Under the pieces are notes generated by a model. The model did not search any database, was not told the origin of the DNA, and worked only from the letters and a program-made list of their open reading frames with translations. From an uncultured Aliterella sp. (GTDB lineage: Bacteria; Cyanobacteriota; Cyanobacteriia; Cyanobacteriales; Chroococcidiopsidaceae): DNA of 5,836 bases. This document shows, in pieces, positions 1 through 5,244 of this stretch (position 1 is its first letter; every line of letters starts with the position of its first letter). The DNA lies in the NCBI GenBank assembly GCA_905479905.1, contig CAJQOK010000466.1:1-5836 (forward strand). The letters are read 5' to 3'. The translations under genes were made by a program, and so were the position numbers.

Positions 1-622
1 GTTTGCGCCAGGCGGCTAATTCTTCATAACTTACTTCTTTATCTTCTAAGCCACCAAAAACTGTGATCGCACAATCCAACGGTGGCTCGTCAATATAAGT
101 ATAATTTTCCAAAACTGCAAAATCAGCCCGCAAAATCGGTACAAGTATTTGCATTAATTCGGTGTTCTCTAGCACTGTGGCAGGAGTACCGTTGAGACAA
201 CGCAGTTGGGCTAAAAAGTTTGGTAGGGGTAAAGCATGGATAGGTGCAGCAGTCCTAGGAATTTGCGGAGCGCGGCGACCAGATATAAATAAGGAAACTG
301 GCTGCAAATTGTACTTTGCTCGTAAAAGACGCGCCAGTTCAAAACTGACTAATCCCCCCATATTATGACCAAAAAAAGCAAAGGGTTTTTCAAGATAGGG
401 TAATAAAGAGATGGCGATCTCCTTTACCAATGGTTCCAGACGCGTGAACGGCGATTTCTCCCTCTGGTTCAAGCGTCCAGGCAATTCCACCGGACAAACT
501 TCTATATTTGTAGGTAAAGTATCTCTCCACCTGCGAAACAGCGAAGAACTACCGCCTGCGTAGGGGAAACAAAATAATCTCACCGCAGCTTGAGAATTGG
601 GATTGCAAATAACAGAGGTCAT
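1..622 (-). CDS. Type II (editing) thioesterase of an NRPS/PKS cluster, C-terminus cut off by the window edge
   Basis: The reading frame is open from ATG at 622 to the left edge, giving 207 residues; family members are usually about 240-250, so roughly the last 40, including the expected catalytic His, are missing. It is an alpha/beta hydrolase of the GrsT/SrfA-TEII type, which hydrolyses wrong acyl groups from carrier-protein phosphopantetheine arms in the cytoplasm. Seen: FCFPYAGGSS at 17-27 (oxyanion-hole region), PVELPGR at 44-50, FAFFGHNMGG at 81-90 (nucleophile elbow), ISGRRAPQIP at 113-122, ILRADFAVLENY at 163-174 and GGLED at 190-194 carrying the likely catalytic Asp194. The elbow has Asn87 (codon AAT at 364-362) where the family has Ser, so hydrolase activity is doubtful unless this is a sequencing error. 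It lies 50 bases after the mbtH-like gene and is probably last or near last in the operon. No strong ribosome site is seen. The upstream frame is open but has no ATG or GTG, so ATG 622 is the best start. Family certain; activity uncertain. Confidence 0.93.
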   Translation of the reverse strand, partial: MTSVICNPNSQAAVRLFCFPYAGGSSSLFRRWRDTLPTNIEVCPVELPGRLNQREKSPFTRLEPLVKEIAISLLPYLEKPFAFFGHNMGGLVSFELARLLRAKYNLQPVSLFISGRRAPQIPRTAAPIHALPLPNFLAQLRCLNGTPATVLENTELMQILVPILRADFAVLENYTYIDEPPLDCAITVFGGLEDKEVSYEELAAWRK

Positions 623-672
623 AATTACATTTTGATCTTGGCTAGATAGAACTAACCAAGACTTGTAAAACT

Positions 673-891
673 CTAACGAGCAGAATCTTGCATCTTCTTC
701 CTTAAGCTTAAAGGTCGCATATCTGTCCAAACTTCTCTAACATATTCCAAGCATTCATGTTTTAAACCGCTTTTACCCGCGTCTTTCCAGCCGAGGGGAT
801 TTTCTCTATCTACAGACCAAATCGAATATTGTTCTTCATGATTGACTACAACTTTATAAATTGTGTTGTCTATTGTTTCATCTTGATACAT
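673..891 (-). CDS. MbtH-like NRPS accessory protein
   Basis: A 72-residue protein of normal MbtH length. MbtH proteins bind NRPS adenylation domains and are often needed for their folding or activity. The family signature is clear: NHEEQYSIW at 17-25, NPLGW at 31-35, [10 protein letters not shown] at 42-51 and [11 protein letters not shown] at 54-64, with the conserved Trp residues 25, 35 and 55. One deviation is Ser26 where the family usually has Pro (SIWP). I chose ATG 891 over the in-frame start at 915 because AGGAG lies 7 bases upstream of it and the longer N-terminus (MLENRRKN) does not look like the family. It lies 40 bases after the PepSY gene and 50 before the thioesterase, so it is probably co-transcribed with both. 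Its partners would be NRPS modules outside the window. Its presence shows that the cluster makes a nonribosomal peptide. Confidence 0.97.
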   Translation of the reverse strand: MYQDETIDNTIYKVVVNHEEQYSIWSVDRENPLGWKDAGKSGLKHECLEYVREVWTDMRPLSLRKKMQDSAR

Positions 892-898
892 ATTTTTT

Positions 899-903
899 CT
901 CCT
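899..903 (-). promoter_or_regulatory. Ribosome binding site of the mbtH-like gene
   Basis: AGGAG on the minus strand, 7 bases before ATG 891. It is the clearest Shine-Dalgarno sequence in the window and decides the start of the mbtH-like gene. It also suggests that this gene is translated independently of the PepSY gene before it. Confidence 0.75.
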
Positions 904-931
904 GTTTTCTAACACTATTTGTCAAAGAATC

Positions 932-2053
932 TTATTTGCAATTTAACTTTTCTAACTTTCTCCTTTTTTGGGCTAACGAATTTTTAGGTCGCTCCCACCA
1001 CATCACTAAACCAGTAATAAATAGAATCAATGGTGTAAGCCCCACAAAAAAGTAAAGAATCCGGGTTGGTAAACCGCCAAACGTTCCAAAATGTAAAGGA
1101 TTAAAAGCATCTACTACCTCATCGCCTAAAGAAAGCGATCGCGAATTTCTAAGCTGCAATACCTCTCCGGTATATCGATCTAAATAAACTCGACTGCGCC
1201 AGACTTCTTTTTCTTCAGGAAACTGTTTACCTACCATAAATACCGATTCCGGCGTACTAGGAAAACTGATATAGGTTGTTTTAGCACCTGGTAAAGCCTC
1301 GTCTGCAACTTTCAACATTTTGGCGATCGCTATAGTTGATTTTCCCTCCATTGGTTTAGATTTCGGTTCTGGGGGGGTAGGCGTAAATGTAGCTGCATAA
1401 ATTATCGGTTGAGTGTAAGTGTAAAAATTCCAGCAAAAGCCAGTAAAACCATTGATTGCTAGAAAAATAGCCGCAATAATTCCGACTACTTTATGGATAT
1501 CAAAGTTAAGTCTTTTGATCGAAGCATTAGTTTTAATTTTGAACCCAGCAATTAACTTACGCCAACCAGACCAAAGGATAATACCCGTAATACTTAGTAC
1601 CAACAAGAAAAAAGCGGCAATTCCCACAATGATTGTCCCAGTTTCCCCGGTTAATAAAGCATTATGCAGATTATAAACAATGTCCATAATGGCATATTGG
1701 GGAATGCGATCGCCTAATATCTTGCCTGTATAAGGATTAACAATTACTTCCGTTGTAGGTTGATTTTCCGATCCTAATTCAACTCTAATTGGCGCGTTTG
1801 CTTGAGTTGGTAGATCGAAAAAACTCAATGTAAACTTAGATTCTGGATAAGCTGCCTTGACTGTATCAATAACCGATAAAATCGATACCTGTTGCCGTTG
1901 AGGAACTATTTGCCCAAACTGAGATTGCAGCAGAAAATGATTGACTTCATGCCTAAATACTAGCAAGCTACCCGTCAAACCAACAATTACTATAATTAGT
2001 CCGGCAACTAATCCCAGATAGCGGTGTAATTTAAAAGCAGTGCGGCGGAGCAT
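932..2053 (-). CDS. PepSY-TM family inner-membrane protein, probable ferri-siderophore reductase
   Basis: 373 residues from ATG 2053. It has four hydrophobic segments (about 12-33, 139-163, 189-209, 331-352) and two PepSY-type motifs in the large loops, VNPYTGKILGD at 105-115 and VYLDRYTGEVLQL at 289-301. This is the PepSY-associated TM architecture of FoxB and FpvG, inner-membrane proteins that act in reductive iron release from imported siderophores; FoxB binds heme. Four His residues sit at the membrane boundaries in conserved contexts: LHRYLG (His10), NLHNALL (His130), DIHKVVG (His187) and PLHFGTFGG (His321). They are the likely heme ligands, which is an inference. Its start follows the receptor stop by one base (TAG-T-ATG), so translation is probably coupled. 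An alternative TTG start at 2080 would overlap the receptor by 26 bases and add nine residues before the natural LRRTAFKLHRYLG start, so I reject it. The C-terminus is Lys-rich. Family certain; reductase role likely from context. Confidence 0.93.
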   Translation of the reverse strand: MLRRTAFKLHRYLGLVAGLIIVIVGLTGSLLVFRHEVNHFLLQSQFGQIVPQRQQVSILSVIDTVKAAYPESKFTLSFFDLPTQANAPIRVELGSENQPTTEVIVNPYTGKILGDRIPQYAIMDIVYNLHNALLTGETGTIIVGIAAFFLLVLSITGIILWSGWRKLIAGFKIKTNASIKRLNFDIHKVVGIIAAIFLAINGFTGFCWNFYTYTQPIIYAATFTPTPPEPKSKPMEGKSTIAIAKMLKVADEALPGAKTTYISFPSTPESVFMVGKQFPEEKEVWRSRVYLDRYTGEVLQLRNSRSLSLGDEVVDAFNPLHFGTFGGLPTRILYFFVGLTPLILFITGLVMWWERPKNSLAQKRRKLEKLNCK

Positions 2054-2054
2054 A

Positions 2055-4691
2055 CTAAAACTCAATAGAAAATGAACCAATAACGGTTATTGGCGCACCA
2101 GGTATAACTGTATTTCTGCCAATTTCGCTAGTAGCAAAATAGCCAACATCAAATAAGTTTTGTACATTGATTCCGGTTCGCCAATTATCTCGGCGGTAAA
2201 AAATCGCTGCATCGGTACGAACATAACTTGGCAACTGGAAGCTATTATCCAAATCTCCTAATCTAGAGTCTACATAATAAAAACCCAAACCAAACCCTAA
2301 CCCTTGCAAATCCCCATTTTGTAGCTCGTAGGTCGTCCACAAACTAGCTTGATTGCGCGGCACATTGGGAATCTTATTGCCCACTGTAAAATCAGTGCTT
2401 TCAGTAATTTCAGCGCTAGTATTGCTATAAGCTGCAATAACATTTAATCCTGGCAAAATTTCCCCCGCAACATCTAATTCAATTCCCCGACTGCGCTGTT
2501 CGCCGATTGCGATACTAAAGGCTTCTTCAATGGGATCGGCAGTGGAAATATTAGTTTTGGTAATTTGATAAGCTGCCAAGGTAGCAGTGAACCTCTCATT
2601 TAACTGAGTTCTAACGCCTACTTCGTATTGAGTTCCGCGCGTCGGTTCCAATAACGAGCCGTCAGCACGAATACCACTATTAGGAGCAAACGAACGGCTG
2701 TAGCTGGCATAAAGTGAAACTGGTTCAACAGGTTGGTAGACAATACCGATACGCGGACTAAAAGCATCATTTGATTGGCTAGTTTCGCTCTCGTTCAATT
2801 TGTCGTCCACTTCTTGAGTCACGCTATCAAATCGACCGCTAATCAAAAATTTGAGATTGTCAGTTATGGCAATTTGATCTTGGAGGAAAATACCTAATAA
2901 ATTGACAGTGGTTTTGTCATCTCGCAAAAAGATTAGCTCAAAACGATCTGGTCGCGGACGCTGGTTGTAAATGGGATCGTAGATGTTAATGCTGGGTGTG
3001 AAACGAGCCTCTATTGAAGTATCGAAAGCATCTGAAGGTGTTTTAAAAAAACCTTCTAGGGTACTTCTTTGCAAATCGAATCCAACTACTAACTGATGCT
3101 CGACGGAGCCTGTATTAAATTTGTTAGTTAGCTCAGTCTGCATTGCATAGATTTTAAAGGCGTTAGCATTATCAAAGTAATCGCGCGATAGCTCTCCAGT
3201 TTCTTCGTTTAATTCTAGGGCGTTGGTATTTTTAACGGTTTCGTTATTTTGTAAGTATTGAAAAGCATTGCGAATTTTAAGATTGTCGTTAAATCGATGC
3301 TCTAAGTTATAACTAATATTTGTTTGTTCGCTCTGGCGGAAGTCTCCAGGTTCACCCAAAAAGCGATCGCGTGGAATATCCGCCACTCCTTTCCCAATCG
3401 CAACTATACCCCGGTCAAATGTCCGTCTGTCGTACAAATAGCTAGTATTAATTGATAAATCAGTTTGCTGACCAATCTGCCAACTAAATACCGGAGCAAC
3501 AAAAACTCGTTCGCTGTTAACAAAATCTCGAAAACTGCCAGCATTTTCGTAAGCAATATTCAACCGATAAAGCAACTGTTGATCTGGGGTCAATGGCCCA
3601 GATAAGTCAATGCTAGGGCGATAAAAACTATAAGTACCTATCGCTAAATTGGCATTGTAATAAGGTTCTGCCAACGGTTTTTTAGTTACAACATTGACTA
3701 CACCTCCCGGCTCAACATTGCCGTAGAGAACGGAAGCCGGGCCCTTTAGTACCTCCACTTGTTCGATATTGGCTGGATCTCGCAAAATTAGACCGCTTTC
3801 TGTAAAGCTGTCCTTGAATCCATCTCTTAAGGTCGTTGAATCTGCAAAACCTCGAATATTAAAGTTGTCGATAGTACCGCCGAAGTTATTTCCCGAAAAT
3901 ACGCCGCTAACATTTTGCAACGCTTCTTCTAACCGAGTCACCTGTCGATCTTCTAAAACCTGTCGCGGTACTACCTGAATAGATTGAGGAATGTCGCGGA
4001 TTGGCGTATCTGTTCTAGTGGCTGTTGTTGCTTCAGGAATGTTGTAACCGTCGTCCTGCCTCCCCGTAACCCGAATCTCCGGTATTTCCTCTGGTTCTGC
4101 TGGGGGCGAGTGCGCTTCCTCTATTTCTGTATTTGGTTTTGCGGGGAGTGTTTGTGCTTCTTCTAATTCTGTATCTGGTTCTGCGGGGGTAGTAGGAGCA
4201 GATTGGCGCGGAGTTTGGGCTGTATTTGCTGTTGGTACAACTCCAAATATTAACCCTTCGTCGCCATCAAATAACTCAATTTGTGGTGCGGCATTTTCTC
4301 CGTTTACGGTGACGCGGATAGTATTAGCATCAGTGTTAGTAACTGTTACGCTAGCAATTCCACTTACAGGTTTGTCTTGGTTGAAGGTAGCCCCCGATGG
4401 TAAGCGCAATTGAGCGTTTTTAACTTCAGCAATAAAACTGTTTCCCTCCGTGCGTTCGACAATTTCCAACTTATCGCTGTTGGCAGCTTGCAATATTAGC
4501 TCAATCCCAAGATCGGTAGGGTTAATTTCAACTCCAGTAATTTGTACTACTGCTGGTGTTTGTGCTAACTGAGCGATCGCTTGTCTTTGGACTCGCTTTA
4601 TTTTTACCTCCCCAGCAAGGGCGGAATCAATCGCCAATACCCCAGCTAAACCTGAAACCAATAGCATCGGAAGTAACTTCTGTAGCTCCAC
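2055..4691 (-). CDS. TonB-dependent siderophore receptor with N-terminal AMIN domain
   Basis: 878-residue outer-membrane receptor for ferric siderophore import, energised through TonB-ExbBD. Order of parts: signal peptide about 1-26 (hydrophobic core MLLVSGLAGVLA, cut after ALA); AMIN domain about 47-150 (VVQITGVEINPTD ... ANTIRVTVNGE ... EGLIFGV), a domain that in other proteins binds peptidoglycan; a Pro/Glu linker with 14-residue repeats at 167-208; a candidate TonB box in EIPEIRVTG (202-210); a plug domain about 225-340 with DIPQSIQVVPRQVLEDRQ, NFNIRGF and VEVLKGPASVLYGNVEPGGVVNVVTKKP-type sequence; then a 22-strand-type barrel to the terminal Phe of GSFSIEF. Length and motifs match the TonB siderophore receptor family. 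The start is GTG 4691: the frame is closed upstream (TAA), and the next ATG (4667) would drop the only positive charge before the signal core. It is the first gene of the operon and sits behind the candidate Fur-type sites. The ligand is unknown; it is probably the siderophore made by the adjacent FAAL/NRPS genes. Confidence 0.97.
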   Translation of the reverse strand: MELQKLLPMLLVSGLAGVLAIDSALAGEVKIKRVQRQAIAQLAQTPAVVQITGVEINPTDLGIELILQAANSDKLEIVERTEGNSFIAEVKNAQLRLPSGATFNQDKPVSGIASVTVTNTDANTIRVTVNGENAAPQIELFDGDEGLIFGVVPTANTAQTPRQSAPTTPAEPDTELEEAQTLPAKPNTEIEEAHSPPAEPEEIPEIRVTGRQDDGYNIPEATTATRTDTPIRDIPQSIQVVPRQVLEDRQVTRLEEALQNVSGVFSGNNFGGTIDNFNIRGFADSTTLRDGFKDSFTESGLILRDPANIEQVEVLKGPASVLYGNVEPGGVVNVVTKKPLAEPYYNANLAIGTYSFYRPSIDLSGPLTPDQQLLYRLNIAYENAGSFRDFVNSERVFVAPVFSWQIGQQTDLSINTSYLYDRRTFDRGIVAIGKGVADIPRDRFLGEPGDFRQSEQTNISYNLEHRFNDNLKIRNAFQYLQNNETVKNTNALELNEETGELSRDYFDNANAFKIYAMQTELTNKFNTGSVEHQLVVGFDLQRSTLEGFFKTPSDAFDTSIEARFTPSINIYDPIYNQRPRPDRFELIFLRDDKTTVNLLGIFLQDQIAITDNLKFLISGRFDSVTQEVDDKLNESETSQSNDAFSPRIGIVYQPVEPVSLYASYSRSFAPNSGIRADGSLLEPTRGTQYEVGVRTQLNERFTATLAAYQITKTNISTADPIEEAFSIAIGEQRSRGIELDVAGEILPGLNVIAAYSNTSAEITESTDFTVGNKIPNVPRNQASLWTTYELQNGDLQGLGFGLGFYYVDSRLGDLDNSFQLPSYVRTDAAIFYRRDNWRTGINVQNLFDVGYFATSEIGRNTVIPGAPITVIGSFSIEF
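4068..4193 (-). repeat. 42-bp tandem repeat encoding the Pro/Glu linker of the receptor
   Basis: Three consecutive 14-residue units lie between the AMIN and plug domains: TTPAEPDTELEEAQ, TLPAKPNTEIEEAH and a degenerate SPPAEPEEIPEIRV. At DNA level the GGTTCTGC/GGTTTTGC core recurs on the plus strand at 4093, 4135 and 4177, an exact 42-bp period. The period is a multiple of three, so copy changes keep the frame. It probably forms a flexible acidic spacer that places the TonB box relative to the AMIN domain. Confidence 0.8.
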
Positions 4692-4784
4692 TTTGTAAAC
4701 CCCATTAACTGCCCTTTACTAGCCGTAGTCGATTGGTACTTAGTTGAATATTCTTGGCACTACTTAGGCTAGTAGATTCTGAGC

Positions 4785-4805
4785 TTATTGCAAATAATAC
4801 TTATT
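4785..4805. promoter_or_regulatory. Candidate Fur-type iron box, interlocking inverted repeat
   Basis: Three pentamers alternate in orientation: TTATT, spacer gca, AATAA, spacer tac, TTATT. Each neighbouring pair is a perfect inverted repeat, the layout expected of overlapping Fur half-sites. The site is AT-rich like Fur boxes and lies about 95-115 bases before the receptor start, overlapping a possible promoter. Fur repression of siderophore genes by Fe(II) is well established; assignment of this site is inferred from pattern and context. Confidence 0.5.
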
Positions 4806-4813
4806 ACGGTCAA
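4785..4813 (-). promoter_or_regulatory. Possible promoter of the receptor-PepSY-mbtH-thioesterase operon
   Basis: On the minus strand TTGACC (4813-4808) is a good -35 match, followed after 17 bases by CAATAA (4790-4785), a poor -10 match. It is the best -35 candidate in front of the operon. The candidate Fur box covers the spacer and -10, which would suit iron repression. The leader would be about 90 bases. Confidence 0.3.
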
Positions 4814-4819
4814 AAGTGA

Positions 4820-4838
4820 TTATTGCAAACTATTTGCA
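4820..4838. promoter_or_regulatory. Second candidate operator, TGCAAA-cta-TTTGCA palindrome
   Basis: A perfect 6-3-6 inverted repeat (4824-4829 and 4833-4838) whose left arm is part of TTATTGCAAA, the decamer also present at 4785 and 5048. It lies just upstream of the possible -35 of the uptake operon. It may bind the same regulator as the 4785 site, or a different AT-preferring repressor or activator. Confidence 0.4.
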
Positions 4839-4978
4839 TTTTTAAAAGTGGGTAGCCAATCTTAAATTTAAAATTCCTCATAAAACTTAAGTTAAATACT
4901 TGGAAAAACTAAGCTATACATGGGTTTTAGCGCCCAAGCTTCAATATAAAATTTATCTAGGCAAAAATAAAAAGATCG

Positions 4979-5000
4979 GGCTTTCAAAGCCTAAATGGCT
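4979..5000 (+). other. Two mutually exclusive small hairpins
   Basis: GGCTTT (4979-4984) can pair with AAAGCC (4986-4991), realistically as a five-pair stem with loop tca. The same AGCC (4988-4991) can pair instead with GGCT (4997-5000) across loop taaat. Both stems are short and no U-run follows, so this is not an intrinsic terminator. It matters in RNA only if the FAAL transcript starts upstream of here. Confidence 0.25.
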
Positions 5001-5047
5001 CTGCTCTGTCTTAAGAGAGGAATAGTTAAATTTTTAAATGCTTTACT

Positions 5048-5063
5048 TTATTGCAAATATTTG
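5048..5063. promoter_or_regulatory. Third copy of the TTATTGCAAA operator-like motif, near the FAAL gene
   Basis: TTATTGCAAATA (5048-5059) repeats twelve bases of the 4785 site exactly and overlaps the perfect palindrome CAAATATTTG (5054-5063). It lies about 180-200 bases before the FAAL start, in the spacer of a weak plus-strand promoter-like pair. Shared motifs on both sides of the region suggest joint control of synthesis and uptake. Confidence 0.4.
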
Positions 5064-5132
5064 TAAATATACAGGGGTTAAATGCGATTAACGTCCTAAA
5101 GTAATTTTGTGTAATTGAGAAAGACTAGCGAT

Positions 5133-5159
5133 AAACTAGATCGAGAGGGCAAACTAGAT
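5133..5159 (+). repeat. Short direct repeat AAACTAGAT
   Basis: AAACTAGAT occurs at 5133-5141 and 5151-5159, 18 bases start to start, with a related ACTAGCGAT just before at 5124-5132. It may be a regulator site or chance; nothing else supports a function. Confidence 0.3.
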
Positions 5160-5172
5160 GCGATCGCAACGA

Positions 5173-5216
5173 AGGCATTTAGCAGATTGCCTAGGAGAAC
5201 GGACAAGGTTTTGTCC
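5173..5216 (+). promoter_or_regulatory. Pair of hairpins in the probable FAAL leader
   Basis: AGGCA (5173-5177) pairs with TGCCT (5188-5192), and GGACAA (5201-5206) pairs perfectly with TTGTCC (5211-5216) across loop ggtt. The second stem ends 28 bases before the FAAL start and 14 before its ribosome site. The T-run (agattttt) begins about 10 bases after the stem, too far for a typical intrinsic terminator. It may shape leader RNA stability or translation. Confidence 0.35.
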
Positions 5217-5230
5217 CCATAAAGATTTTT

Positions 5231-5239
5231 AAGGGTGGA
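5231..5239 (+). promoter_or_regulatory. Probable ribosome binding site of the FAAL gene
   Basis: Purine-rich AAGGGTGGA ends 5 bases before ATG 5245. It is a fair but not perfect Shine-Dalgarno match. With the in-frame TAA at 5230-5232 upstream of the ATG, it supports the chosen start. Confidence 0.5.
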
Positions 5240-5244
5240 TTTTA

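Larger units (their letters stand above)
4692..5244. other. Divergent intergenic regulatory region, 553 bp
   Basis: AT-rich region between the minus-strand uptake operon and the plus-strand FAAL gene; it must hold both promoters. I see no convincing protein or RNA gene. Its content is: candidate operator palindromes at 4785-4838 and 5048-5063, AT-rich perfect palindromes TTAAATTTAA (4862-4871) and AACTTAAGTT (4884-4893), small hairpins at 4979-5000, a short direct repeat at 5133-5159, a HIP1 site at 5160-5167 and two hairpins just before the FAAL start. The plus-strand promoter cannot be fixed. TTAAAT, 17 bases, TATACA (4892-4919) and TTTACT, 16 bases, TAAATA (5042-5069) are both weak matches. 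Confidence 0.8.

Noticed and set aside
162..368. Plus-strand open frame opposite the thioesterase
   Set aside because: It lies wholly antisense to a well-conserved thioesterase frame and shows no family resemblance. The same reasoning removes the plus-strand frames at 861-1055, 1452-1676, 3769-3978 and 3984-4166, and the minus-strand frames under the FAAL gene.
892..915. Upstream in-frame start for the mbtH-like gene
   Set aside because: The AGGAG site at 899-903 falls inside that extension and is correctly spaced for ATG 891; the extra residues are unlike the family.
4646..4705. Short minus-strand ATG frame of 19 residues overlapping the receptor start
   Set aside because: Out of frame with the receptor, no recognisable ribosome site and no sign of coding. 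It could be an upstream ORF but nothing supports that.
4995..5066. 23-residue plus-strand frame in the intergenic region
   Set aside because: No ribosome site, AT-rich low-information sequence, and it crosses the operator-like motif at 5048.
5101..5116. NtcA-type site suggested by GTAATT-ttgt-GTAATT
   Set aside because: NtcA needs GTA-N8-TAC symmetry; this is a direct repeat without the TAC half-site.
5201..5230. Intrinsic terminator before the FAAL gene
   Set aside because: The stem is only six pairs and the T-run starts about 10 bases after it, not directly at its base.
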